From Allobosea sp. WAO (lineage in GTDB: Bacteria; Pseudomonadota; Alphaproteobacteria; Rhizobiales; Beijerinckiaceae): a stretch of DNA of 64,000 bases. The DNA is taken from assembly GCF_001509835.1 (NCBI RefSeq), contig NZ_JXTJ01000017.1:62001-126000 (forward strand), in the 5' to 3' direction. Both the position numbers and the translations under genes were made by a program. How positions within the stretch are numbered: the stretch's first letter is position 1; each line of letters starts with the position of its first letter. Positions 16,380-25,382 of this stretch are shown piece after piece. Under the pieces are notes generated by a model. It ran no database searches. It saw only the letters and a program-made list of their open reading frames with translations, and had not been told where the DNA came from.

Positions 16380-17714
16380 TCAGGCGTAGCGGCGCGACGC
16401 CAGATTGTGCGACCGGCGTAGGCCCGTAAGGTCGAGCCCCGGAATTTCGCCGTCGATCACCCGCCAGCGTCCGCCGACCAGCACCCTGTCGGCCCGGCTG
16501 GCGCCGCACAGCACCAGCGCCGCGATCGGGTCATGCGCGCCGGAGAAGCGCAACTCGTCGAGCTTGTAGAGCGCGAGGTCGCCCTGCATCCCCGGCGCGA
16601 TCTTGCCGATATCCTCGCGGCCGAGGCAGCGCGCCGAGCCCTCCGTCGCCCAGCGTATCGTGTCGCGCGCCGTCACCGCGCTGGCGCTCTTGTAGTGCAG
16701 CCGGTTGACCAGCAGCGCATGGCGCAGCTCTTCCATCAGGTTTGAGCCGTCATTGGAGGCCGAGCCGTCGACGCCGAGGCCGAGCGGGGCGCCGGCGGCT
16801 TCGAGCTCGCGGGTCTTGCAGAAGCCGGAGGCGAGCACCCCGTTCGAGGTCGGGCAATGACAGACGCCGACGCCGGCCTTGCCGAGCCGCTCGCATTCCT
16901 CGCAGGAGAAATGGATGCCGTGGGCGAGCCAGGTCTTGGGCCGCATCCAGCCGGCTTCCTCAAGCAGGTCGAGCGGGCGCTTGCCATAGACGTCCTGGCA
17001 ATAGGCGTCCTCGTCTTCGGTCTCGGCGAGATGGGTGTGCAGCGGAGCGTCGAAGCGCGCCGCGAGCTCTGCCGATTTCGCCATCAGCGACGGGCTCACC
17101 GAGAAGGGCGAGCAGGGCGCGAGCGCGATCTGCACCATGCTGCCGGGCGAAGGGTCATGGAACAGCTTCAGTACGCGCTCGCTGTCGGCAAGGATGGTGT
17201 CCTCGTCCTGCACGACCTCGTCCGGCGGCAGGCCGCCATCCTTCTGCGACAGGTTCATCGAGCCGCGCGAGATGGTGACGCGGATGCCGAGCGCGCGGGC
17301 TTCCTCGACGGCGATATCGACGGCGTTCTCCAGCCCTTCGGGGTAGAGATAGTGATGGTCGGCCGCGGTCGTGCAGCCGGACAGGAGCAACTCGACCAGC
17401 GCCGCCCGCACCGCGATGCGCAGATCCTCCGGCCGCAGCCGCGCCCAGAGCGGGTAGAGCGCCTTCAGCCAGGGAAAGAGCTCGCGGTCGATCGCCGCCG
17501 GATGGGCGCGCGTCAACGTCTGGTAGAAATGGTGATGGGTGTTGACCAGCCCCGGCAGCACGACATGGTCCGAGGCGTCGAAGCTCTCGGTCACCGGCAG
17601 CGAGGGGAAGCCGCCGAGCGTGACCAGCTCGACGATGACGCCGTCCTCGATCACCACCCCGCCGCCGGCGTTTTCAGCGAGGATAGCGAGCGGGTTTCTG
17701 ATCCAGAGGCGCAT
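16380..17714 (-). CDS. Amidohydrolase, probable 8-oxoguanine deaminase
   Basis: A 444-aa cytosine-deaminase/chlorohydrolase-like amidohydrolase. The N-terminal metal site is VLPGLVNTHHHFYQTLTRA (about residue 55). HLAET supplies the next ligand and catalytic residue, WLAHGIHFS the third His, and GLGVDGSASNDGSNL the terminal metal Asp. The long HHHFYQTLTRAHPAAIDRELFPWLKALYP pattern (17454-17540) resembles proteins annotated as 8-oxoguanine deaminase, which turn 8-oxoguanine into urate. Guanine or another aminoheterocycle deaminase is possible. ATG at 17714. Confidence 0.85.
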   Translation of the reverse strand: MRLWIRNPLAILAENAGGGVVIEDGVIVELVTLGGFPSLPVTESFDASDHVVLPGLVNTHHHFYQTLTRAHPAAIDRELFPWLKALYPLWARLRPEDLRIAVRAALVELLLSGCTTAADHHYLYPEGLENAVDIAVEEARALGIRVTISRGSMNLSQKDGGLPPDEVVQDEDTILADSERVLKLFHDPSPGSMVQIALAPCSPFSVSPSLMAKSAELAARFDAPLHTHLAETEDEDAYCQDVYGKRPLDLLEEAGWMRPKTWLAHGIHFSCEECERLGKAGVGVCHCPTSNGVLASGFCKTRELEAAGAPLGLGVDGSASNDGSNLMEELRHALLVNRLHYKSASAVTARDTIRWATEGSARCLGREDIGKIAPGMQGDLALYKLDELRFSGAHDPIAALVLCGASRADRVLVGGRWRVIDGEIPGLDLTGLRRSHNLASRRYA

Positions 17715-17810
17715 GATGAGTCCGGGTATAAAGGCGGCGATTCAGTGAATTGTCCCGCATAGGCGGGGCATTGGTCGAAGGCCAGCCCGGGGTACTCATT
17801 TCGCGGTGGG

Positions 17811-18101
17811 TCAATCGTCCCATAACGGGCCGCTCTTGCAGCGATAGCCGATGAAGCATTGCGGCGTGTCGCGTGCCGGCACCCAGGCCGGGTCGGCATA
17901 TTCGTCGAACTGGCAGAAGCCGCGATGGGCGACGAAGCGGTCATAGGTGTAGCCACCGGTGCCGAGCACGATCGCGCCATTGGCGCGCACGGTCTGCTGG
18001 TTGGCGGCGCAGCTGCGCGACAGCGTCGACGGTCGGCCCTGGGCGAGGCTCGCTCCGGTGAAGGCGAGCGTCAGGACGAGGGACAGGGCGATCCGTTTCA
18101 T
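17811..18101 (-). CDS. Small secreted protein of unknown function
   Basis: A 96-aa product with a clear signal peptide ([20 protein letters not shown], cleavage before QGRPS). The mature part has four cysteines (31, 63, 82, 88) that could form two disulfides, and the motif [16 protein letters not shown] do not recognise the family. An in-frame ATG at 18116 would add five residues. It is divergent from dapD, so the 125 bases between them must hold both promoters. Confidence 0.7.
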   Translation of the reverse strand: MKRIALSLVLTLAFTGASLAQGRPSTLSRSCAANQQTVRANGAIVLGTGGYTYDRFVAHRGFCQFDEYADPAWVPARDTPQCFIGYRCKSGPLWDD

Positions 18102-18227
18102 CGGGTTTTTCCGCATGGCAAGCCTGTACATCATAACACGTCTCGCCGGCCGGCGTTCCCCAGCCTTGACGTTGCCCCCCGCATCGGCCATCGCTCCGGG
18201 CGACCTCATGACTGCCGGAGCTGTCTC

Positions 18228-19070
<843 letters not shown>

Positions 19071-19192
19071 TCGACTACGACAAGCATATGGCGAGATGGC
19101 CCGCTCGGCACTGTGTGCCTGCCCTCTCGCCGTTTTCGCGCTGATTGCGCCGGCTCGAGCTTCCGTTGGTGCCGAGCGATGTCAGTTGCTCC

Positions 19193-19230
19193 GTCATTCC
19201 GGCCGCAGCGAAGCGGAGCGCCGGAATGAC
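19193..19230. repeat. Short inverted repeat GTCATTCCGGC...GCCGGAATGAC
   Basis: The arms GTCATTCCGGC and GCCGGAATGAC flank GCAGCGAAGCGGAG-like bases. Similar short elements are at 30988, and the ends of the 27334 element match. It lies between dapD and the convergent DUF1269 gene. Confidence 0.65.
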
Positions 19231-19262
19231 GGTGTTTGAAGGCGACCCGAGCGGCGAGTGCC

Positions 19263-19814
19263 TCAGGCGGCCGGAGCAGGGTTCGTGGTCGCCTCAGGGC
19301 CGGGCCCGGTGGGCAGCGGCTGGGCGGCCGGGGAGGCGGCGAGCGCATCGCGCAGGGCTTGCTCGCGGGTATGGTCGAGCGAGGTCTTCAGCACGACGCC
19401 GCCGGTGCCCTTGATCGCCTCGAGCACCTTGTCGCCGGTCATCTTCTGGATAAGCACGAACAGCGCCGCATTGCCGGGCTGCAGGGTCGTCGAGAGCTCC
19501 TTCATGAAGTTGTCGTTGACGCCGTAATCGGAGAGGGCGCCGCCGAGCGCGCCCGAGGCGGCGCCGATCGCCGCACCGAACACCGGCATCAGGAAGATCG
19601 CGCCGATCAGCAGGCCCCAGAAACCGCCCGAGGCAGCGCCGAGCGCCGTGGTGTTGAGCAGCTGGTTGAGCTTGATCTTGCCGCCCTCATGCATCACGGC
19701 GATCGCCGCGTCGCTGATCCGGATCAGGTATTCCTTTTGCAGCCCGAAGAGCTTCTGGCGCATTTCCTCGGCCTTGGCCTCGGTCGGATAGACGATGACG
19801 ACGAGATCGGACAT
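19263..19814 (-). CDS. DUF1269 (glycine-zipper) membrane protein
   Basis: A 183-aa protein opening MSDLVVIVYPTEAKAEEMRQ, then a Gly/Ala-rich double membrane hairpin (ALGAASGGFWGLLIGAIFL and GAAIGAASGALGGALSDYG), then LQPGNAALFVLIQKMTGDKV. This order is that of DUF1269/TerC-like small membrane proteins often linked with stress tolerance. The function is unknown. The C terminus is Pro/Ala-rich. A GGGAAACTCC stretch with a ribosome site precedes the ATG. Confidence 0.85.
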   Translation of the reverse strand: MSDLVVIVYPTEAKAEEMRQKLFGLQKEYLIRISDAAIAVMHEGGKIKLNQLLNTTALGAASGGFWGLLIGAIFLMPVFGAAIGAASGALGGALSDYGVNDNFMKELSTTLQPGNAALFVLIQKMTGDKVLEAIKGTGGVVLKTSLDHTREQALRDALAASPAAQPLPTGPGPEATTNPAPAA

Positions 19815-19942
19815 GGGGAAACTCCTGGTTAGGCGGGAATATCAGCCTGACCATAGCTTGTGACAGGTTTGCGGCGGAAGCCATGATTCAGGTCAAGGCG
19901 ATGAGACCTCGCCAACCCAGGTTTCGCACCTGAGTTTCTCGC

Positions 19943-21436
19943 CTACTCGGCCGCCAGTTCCCTGGCCGTCTCCTTCGCCGCGCCGCGCAGGGGCAGCTCC
20001 TTCATTCGCGCGAGGAACAGCAGCGAGAGCGCGAAGCCGACAAAGGTCGCGGCGAAGACATAGGTGAACAGCCGGACCATGATTTCTCGGTCGACCGCGC
20101 CGGCCTTGAGCGTCTCGGCCGAGAGCCCGGCGCCGCTCGCCCCCATGCCGCCGAGCACGATCGCCCCGAATACGGCGACGATCAGTGCCCCGCCGATCTG
20201 CCGGAAGAAATTGGCGGTTGCGGTCGCTGTGCCGAGCTGGTGCATGGCGACGGCGTTCTGGATCGCGACGGTCGCGACCGGCAATAGCGTGCCGAAGCCG
20301 AGGCTGATCACCGCGAGCACGGCGCCGAAGGGCACGAGCGGCAGGCGACCGGAGAAGATGGCGAGGACCGCCGTGCCGATGAGCGCCACGACAAGGCCCG
20401 CCAGCGGCACGCGCTTGTAGTGCGTCAGCTTGGTCATCGCCCGGCCGGAGGCGGTCGCGCCGATCACTGTGCCGCAGGTCAGCGGGATCAGCCCGAGTCC
20501 GGAATGGGCCGCGGACAGGCCGGCGACCGTTTCGAAATAGAGCGGCAGATAGATCGTCAGGCCGATGAAGGTGCCCATGCCGAAACCGGCGGCGATCGTG
20601 CCGTCGCGGACCACAGGATTGGCGAGGATGGTGAGCGGGATCAGCGGCTCCTCCGCGACCCGCAGCCGCCAGGCGAAGCAGAGCCAGAGTGCGAGCGAGA
20701 GCAGCACCAGTCCGAGGATCGGCGCCGAGAACCAGGGGTAGAGCACGCCGCCCCAGGACAGGGCGAGCAGCAGCGTCATTGTCGCGCCGGTCATCAGCAG
20801 GGCGCCGAGCACGTCGAGCCGGTGCGGCCGCTCATGGCGCGGCAGCCTGCGCAACGCCTTGTCGGTCATCCAGTAGGCGGCAAGCCCGAGCGGCAGGTTG
20901 ATCCAGAAGATCACCGACCAGTGCAGCGCCTCGGAGATCACGCCGCCGAGCACCGGCCCGAGCAGCGAGGAGGAGAAGAAGACGCTGGCGATGTAGACCT
21001 GATACTTCCCGCGCTCCTTCGGCGGCACCATGTCGCCGATGATCGTCTGGGCCAGCGCGATCAGCCCGCCACCGCCGAGGCCCTGGATGAAGCGGGACAC
21101 CACCAGCAGCCAGATCGAGGAAGAGAGCGCGCAGGCGACCGAGCCGATGATGAAGATGACGATGCCGCCGAGCAGCGTCACCCGCCGGCCATGGATGTCG
21201 GCGAGCTTGCCGTAGAGCGGCGTCACCGCCGTCGAGGCCAGGAGATAGGATGTCACCACCCAGGGCAGATGGGTAACGTCGCCGAGCTCACGCCCGATCG
21301 TCGGCATCGCGGTCGCGACGATGGTCTGGTCGAGCGCCGCCAGGAACATGGCGAGCATGATACCGATCAGGATCGAGCGGATATCGGCATGGCTGAGCGC
21401 AGCCGCCGGCGCCTCGGTCTCGACCCGCTTGTCCAT
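19943..21436 (-). CDS. MFS transporter, DHA2 (14-helix) drug exporter family
   Basis: A 497-aa permease of the EmrB/QacA type. Motif A/D1 of the DHA2 family is seen as LDQTIVATAMPTIGRELG near residue 40, with the inter-helix motif GKLADIHGRRVTLLGG and motif C-like GLGGGGLIALAQTIIGD. About 14 hydrophobic helices follow, ending VGFALSLLFLARMKELP. No HlyD-type partner or adjacent regulator is present, so it probably works alone as a proton antiporter. Substrate unknown. ATG at 21436 begins MDKRVETEAP and is preferred over the open upstream frame. Confidence 0.9.
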   Translation of the reverse strand: MDKRVETEAPAAALSHADIRSILIGIMLAMFLAALDQTIVATAMPTIGRELGDVTHLPWVVTSYLLASTAVTPLYGKLADIHGRRVTLLGGIVIFIIGSVACALSSSIWLLVVSRFIQGLGGGGLIALAQTIIGDMVPPKERGKYQVYIASVFFSSSLLGPVLGGVISEALHWSVIFWINLPLGLAAYWMTDKALRRLPRHERPHRLDVLGALLMTGATMTLLLALSWGGVLYPWFSAPILGLVLLSLALWLCFAWRLRVAEEPLIPLTILANPVVRDGTIAAGFGMGTFIGLTIYLPLYFETVAGLSAAHSGLGLIPLTCGTVIGATASGRAMTKLTHYKRVPLAGLVVALIGTAVLAIFSGRLPLVPFGAVLAVISLGFGTLLPVATVAIQNAVAMHQLGTATATANFFRQIGGALIVAVFGAIVLGGMGASGAGLSAETLKAGAVDREIMVRLFTYVFAATFVGFALSLLFLARMKELPLRGAAKETARELAAE

Positions 21437-21612
21437 CGGCACTGCGCCCGTCCTGTGAATTGGGAATGGCGGAGCATAATGCGCTGTCAGGCCATGCGCC
21501 ATGAGCGGGGACGCAGGGCCGATCGGCGTTGTGATCACGGTGCCGTTGCGGCCGCTGGCTGGCAATGCACAATGTCTTCAGGCGCGGTACGGCGCCGAAG
21601 CGGGGGGCTGCG

Positions 21613-21990
21613 ATGCGGGGCGTATTGTTGCCAATGCTCATGCTGCTCGGCGCGGCGCCGGCCCTCGGCCTCGAGCTCGAAGGCCGCTATGGCTATGCCG
21701 GGGAATGGGCGGTGTCCGCGACCCTGACAGAGGGCACTGTGCCGGGCCTCTGGCGCAAGCGCGCATTCGCCGGGCCGGTGCAATTGAAGCACCTCGCCAT
21801 TTGCGGGCCGGGCGAGGTTTCCGAGAAGGCCGGCACGCTTCGCTTGAGCCGTAATGGTCAGCGCTATGTCGCGAAGCTGGTCGTCGGCGAGGACAGCTGC
21901 GAAGCCAGCGGTGTGCTCACCGAGGATGGAGTCGCCTTCGCCGATTGCGGTAGGAGCGGCAAGATCCCGCTGAGGCTCTGGTCGAAGTGA
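21613..21990 (+). CDS. Secreted protein of unknown function (first of a coupled pair)
   Basis: A 125-aa product with a signal peptide (MRGVLLPMLMLLGAAPALG-LE). The mature part holds three cysteines (LAICGPGEV, GEDSCEASG, FADCGRSG) and reads like a small beta-rich domain (YGYAGEWAVSATLTEG, AGTLRLSRNGQRYVAKLVVG). I do not recognise a family. An upstream in-frame ATG at 21565 lacks a signal-like start. It overlaps the next gene by GTGA and is divergent from the MFS gene. Confidence 0.7.
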   Translation: MRGVLLPMLMLLGAAPALGLELEGRYGYAGEWAVSATLTEGTVPGLWRKRAFAGPVQLKHLAICGPGEVSEKAGTLRLSRNGQRYVAKLVVGEDSCEASGVLTEDGVAFADCGRSGKIPLRLWSK

Positions 21991-22511
21991 GGCGAGCGCT
22001 TCTGCCTTGCGCCGTCTTCGTCCTGCTCGCCGGCGGCTTTCAGGCGTCGGCCGTCGCAGCCGAGGGCCGGCGGCCTACGCTTTGTCTGCCGGCGGAGGCG
22101 GCGGTGTTTTCCTGCGCTGTCGGAAGCCGGATCGTCTCGCTCTGTGCCTCTGCCGATATCGGTCCCGGACAGGGCACGCTGGTGTATCGTTTCGGGCGCA
22201 AGGGGGCGCTCGAACTGGTCCATCCCGACCTATCGCGTCCGCCCGGTTCGGCCTTCAGCACCGCAGTTGTCGGCGACGCAGGCTCTGCCGGCGACATCGT
22301 TCGCTTCTCCCGCGGCGATGCCACCTACACGCTCTATTCGATCATGGTGAAGGGGCAGGGTGAGCGCAACGGTGTTCTGGTCACGCAAGCCGGCCGGCGC
22401 CGGACCGATCTGAAATGCAAGGATTTTCCGCTCGCCAACGACGCCTGGAGGCTGGTCTACCGGGCGAAGCTGCCGCGCGCAGAACCGGCCGATCTCGATT
22501 CGCGGCGCTGA
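21987..22511 (+). CDS. Secreted protein of unknown function (second of a coupled pair)
   Basis: A 174-aa product with a signal peptide (RRALLPCAVFVLLAGGFQ, cleavage after AVAA). The mature part has cysteines in LCLPAEAAVFSCAVG, VSLCAS and DLKCKDF, and the motif YRFGRKGALELVHPDL. It is not a family I can name. The start is GTG 21987, inside the stop of the preceding gene, so the two are translated together and may act together outside the cytoplasm. Both are single copies here. Confidence 0.7.
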   Translation: MRRALLPCAVFVLLAGGFQASAVAAEGRRPTLCLPAEAAVFSCAVGSRIVSLCASADIGPGQGTLVYRFGRKGALELVHPDLSRPPGSAFSTAVVGDAGSAGDIVRFSRGDATYTLYSIMVKGQGERNGVLVTQAGRRRTDLKCKDFPLANDAWRLVYRAKLPRAEPADLDSRR

Positions 22512-22575
22512 CGAAGCTTGGCCGCGCCGCCGCGGCGAGCGGTGACGCGGCCGGATCAGGCACCGGTTCGTCGGC

Positions 22576-23064
22576 CTACTTCAGCTTGGCAGCGATCGCC
22601 TGGAGGCCGGCATTGGCGCATTCCTCGTCGAGATGGCCGCCCGGAGCGCCGCCGACGCCGACCGCACCGACGACGTCATCGCCGACCTTGACCGGCACGC
22701 CGCCGCCGAGCAGCAGGAAGCCAGGGATATGCACGAGGTTTCGCGCGCCGGCATTGTTCGCAGCGGCTTCCGCCATCGCGCCGGTGTTCGAGCGGGCCGA
22801 AGCCGAGGTAAATGCCTTGGCACGGCTGGCTTCGAGAGTATGCGGGCCGGCGCGGTCGGCGCGGACCGTGGCGCGCACGACGCCCTGACGGTCGACCACC
22901 GTCGCCGTGACATTGAAGTTCTTGGCGGCGCAGGCCGCGACGGTCGCCTGGGCCAGCTCGACGGCGAGCGCGGACGGAAGAACGCGCTCCTGCGGCACCT
23001 GGGCCTGGGCGAGGGTCGGCAGCGCGACAGCGGCGGAAATCAGGACGAGACGGGCGACGGACAT
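22576..23064 (-). CDS. Secreted HbpS/GlcG-family heme-binding-like protein
   Basis: A 162-aa protein with a signal peptide (MSVARLVLISAAVALPTLA, cleavage near AQA) and one GlcG/HbpS domain. The landmarks are ALAVELAQATVAACAAKNF, VTATVVDRQGVVRATVRAD, the TLEASRAKAFTSASAR helix, and the C-terminal GGGVPVKVGDDVVGAVGVGG. In Streptomyces reticuli HbpS is an extracellular heme-binding protein that modulates the SenS kinase. Here it lies 104 bases after a kinase/regulator pair on the same strand. AGGAGCTT precedes the ATG. Heme binding is not proved by sequence. Confidence 0.85.
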   Translation of the reverse strand: MSVARLVLISAAVALPTLAQAQVPQERVLPSALAVELAQATVAACAAKNFNVTATVVDRQGVVRATVRADRAGPHTLEASRAKAFTSASARSNTGAMAEAAANNAGARNLVHIPGFLLLGGGVPVKVGDDVVGAVGVGGAPGGHLDEECANAGLQAIAAKLK

Positions 23065-23157
23065 GGCAAGCTCCTCTGACGGCCACCGGTGGTGGCGGCG
23101 TGAGAGGAGAATGGCGAAGGCGCCCTTCCGCGTGCATCCGGGTGATCGACGGCCGGC

Positions 23158-23175
23158 ATCGGTAGTTCTACCGAT
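23158..23175. promoter_or_regulatory. Perfect 18-bp palindrome upstream of the hbpS-like gene
   Basis: ATCGGTAG-TT-CTACCGAT is a perfect dyad with 8-bp arms. It overlaps the stop codon of the response regulator gene and lies about 95 bases before the start of the secreted protein gene. It is a good candidate operator for the adjacent LuxR/FixJ-type regulator. A GGTGG-rich dyad (GGCCACCGGTGGTGGC) is also present nearer the start. Confidence 0.5.
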
Positions 23176-23776
23176 CGGCACCTTGCAGATGCAGCCGCAC
23201 CATCTCCGCGAGCGAGCTGGTTTCGAGCTTCTCGGCGAGATGGGCGCGATGCGTATCGACGGTCCGCGGCGAGATGCCAAGCGCGCGCGCGACTTCCTTA
23301 CTCGAATGGCCCTCGCTGATCAGGGCGAGGATCTCCCGTTCGCGCTCTGAGAGCCGCTCCAGCCGCTGCCGCGAGGACAAGGCATCCGCTTCCGACGCGA
23401 GCATCGCTTCCAGCCGGGTCAGGGCCGCCTGGACCGTGTCGATCAGAACCTGCTCGTCGATCGGCTTGGTCAGGAAGTCCGCCGCGCCATTGCGGAAGGC
23501 GGCGCGGCAGGCCTCGATATCGCCATGGCCGGTGATCACGACAACCGGCCAGCGGCAGCGGGCGGTTGCAAGACGCTCCTGCAGTTTCAGCCCGGTCAGG
23601 CGCGGCATCCGGATATCGGTGACGATGCAGCCGGGCGGCAGCCCGGGCAGCGCATCCAGGAAGGCGAGGGCGTCCTGATAGCCCCGGACCTCCAGGCCGA
23701 CCGTGTGCAGCAGGAAGCTGAGCGCCTCCCGCACCTCCCAGTCATCGTCGATCAGGTGGACGAGGCGCAGGCTCAT
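23168..23776 (-). CDS. FixJ/NarL-type response regulator
   Basis: A 202-aa two-domain regulator. The receiver domain has the acidic cluster IDDD (9-12), phospho-acceptor D54 in VTDIRMP, T82 in ITGHGD and K104 in LTKP. A linker leads to a LuxR-type helix-turn-helix (RLSEREREILALISEGHSSK and the recognition helix GISPRTVDTHRAHL). Its ATG overlaps the stop of the kinase gene (ATGA), so the pair is co-translated. Likely targets include the hbpS-like gene downstream, judged from position only. Confidence 0.93.
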   Translation of the reverse strand: MSLRLVHLIDDDWEVREALSFLLHTVGLEVRGYQDALAFLDALPGLPPGCIVTDIRMPRLTGLKLQERLATARCRWPVVVITGHGDIEACRAAFRNGAADFLTKPIDEQVLIDTVQAALTRLEAMLASEADALSSRQRLERLSEREREILALISEGHSSKEVARALGISPRTVDTHRAHLAEKLETSSLAEMVRLHLQGADR

Positions 23777-25284
23777 TCGGCAGCCTCGCGGCGGATTGCT
23801 TCGGCGGACAATGGCAGCTGGAAGCTGAACACGGCGCCGCCTGCGGCGGCGTTCCTGCCATCCAGCGTGCCACCGAAGCGCTCGATCAGCCGGTTGCAGA
23901 GAGCAAGGCCCAGCCCGAGCCCTTCCGGCTTGGTGGTGAAGAAGGGCTCGAACAACCGCGCCTCTATCTCCGGAGAAAGTCCGGGGCCGGTGTCTGCGAC
24001 GCTGAGCACGGCCTGTGCTCCTTCCGTCGCGACCGCGATCGTGACGACCCGCTCGCTCTTCGCGTCCGCGACCGCGTCGAGCCCGTTGCGGGCGAGATTG
24101 AAGACGACCTGCTCGAGCTGGACACGGTCGGCGCGGACGAGAGGCCGGCTGCCATCGCTCTCGACCTTGAGGGCCGAGCCGGCCGGCAGCGCTCCGGTCG
24201 TCAGGAGATGGGCGACCTCGCCGGCGAGCTCGGCGAGGTCGACGATTTCGAGGGCGGGCTCGGATTTGCTGATCCAGGCTCGCAAGCGGCCTAGAATCTC
24301 GCCGGCCCGCTTGGCATTGCGTGCGATCGCATCGAGCGCGGGCGCGAGCGTCGCGGGCTCGGTCCCGGGGCGCTGCACGAGGCGCTGGCCGGCCTGGGCA
24401 TGGCTGAGGATCGCGGTCAGCGGCTGCGTCAGCTCATGCGTGATGCCCGAGGCGAGCTCGCCCATGGCGTTGACGCGGCCGGCATGGGCGAGTCTTGCAT
24501 CCTGGGCGGCCAGCGCGGCCTTGCGCGCTGCGTCATTGGCCTTGGCCCGCGCGTCGAGCAATCTTTCGATCAGCCCAGCGCCGAGCGCCGTGAGCAGGGC
24601 GGCGAGCAGCAGGAAGCCCAAAGGCGGAACCGGCCAGCGCGGTGCGGTCGAGGCGAGGTCTAGGCGCAAGGGCTGGGTGCGGCTGGCGATTTCGGCGCTG
24701 AAGGCGCTGGCCTTGTTTCCGGCCGGAAGAGGCTGGCCGGCAAGCCGCAAGGTTGCCGTCGCACCCTCGGGCAAGGCGACGTCGCTGGCCGACAGCCGGC
24801 CGATGTCGATGATAAGCGCGATCGCGTAATGCCCGACACCGTCGGTCAGGGCACGTTTAACGAGGAGGAGCCTGTCGCCGCCGTCGATGCTGCGGGTCCG
24901 CACCGTCGCGCCGGAGGCCTGTGCCGCCTCGGCCGCGACGATGGCCGGGTCGCTGGCGTCGAGCAGCGAAGCCGGCGGCGTGGTGGCGAGATCAACGACG
25001 TCGATCCCGACGATGCGCGGGTAAAAGCGCGTAATGCTCGCCGCGACCTGCTCGACCGTTGCGATCGGAGCGGGGTCGGCTGCCTGGACCAGGGCGGAGA
25101 GGCTGGTCAGATGCGCGTCGTGCTGGTCGGCTCGCTGCGAGATCATGCGGTGCAGCGTCTGGCCTGCGCTGGCGAGCTCAGTTGCGGCCTGACGGCGCTG
25201 CAGCAGCGAATAGAGGACGCAGACGAGCCCGAGCACGGCGATGCTCGACAGGAGAATGATACTGCGCCGCCGCCTTCCCGTCAT
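23773..25284 (-). CDS. Membrane sensor histidine kinase (DctB/FixL-like)
   Basis: A 503-aa kinase. TM1 is about 9-28 and TM2 about 219-238, enclosing a periplasmic sensor region of about 190 aa with no named domain that I can recognise. The HisKA box is GRVNAMGELASGITHELTQP with H283, followed by an HATPase domain with N box (VVFNLARNGLDAV), G1 (VADTGPGLS) and G2 (KPEGLGLGLALCNRL). It is coupled by four bases to the FixJ-like regulator. The periplasmic domain could meet the secreted HbpS-like protein encoded next to it. Confidence 0.92.
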   Translation of the reverse strand: MTGRRRRSIILLSSIAVLGLVCVLYSLLQRRQAATELASAGQTLHRMISQRADQHDAHLTSLSALVQAADPAPIATVEQVAASITRFYPRIVGIDVVDLATTPPASLLDASDPAIVAAEAAQASGATVRTRSIDGGDRLLLVKRALTDGVGHYAIALIIDIGRLSASDVALPEGATATLRLAGQPLPAGNKASAFSAEIASRTQPLRLDLASTAPRWPVPPLGFLLLAALLTALGAGLIERLLDARAKANDAARKAALAAQDARLAHAGRVNAMGELASGITHELTQPLTAILSHAQAGQRLVQRPGTEPATLAPALDAIARNAKRAGEILGRLRAWISKSEPALEIVDLAELAGEVAHLLTTGALPAGSALKVESDGSRPLVRADRVQLEQVVFNLARNGLDAVADAKSERVVTIAVATEGAQAVLSVADTGPGLSPEIEARLFEPFFTTKPEGLGLGLALCNRLIERFGGTLDGRNAAAGGAVFSFQLPLSAEAIRREAAE

Positions 25285-25382
25285 CCTGCTTCCGTCGGCC
25301 TCCCTCCGGGTCCGCTCCCGGCAAGCCGAGGATAGCGATTTTCCGACGGGGCTGCACGGGCTCGCCGCCGGCCATGACGACG

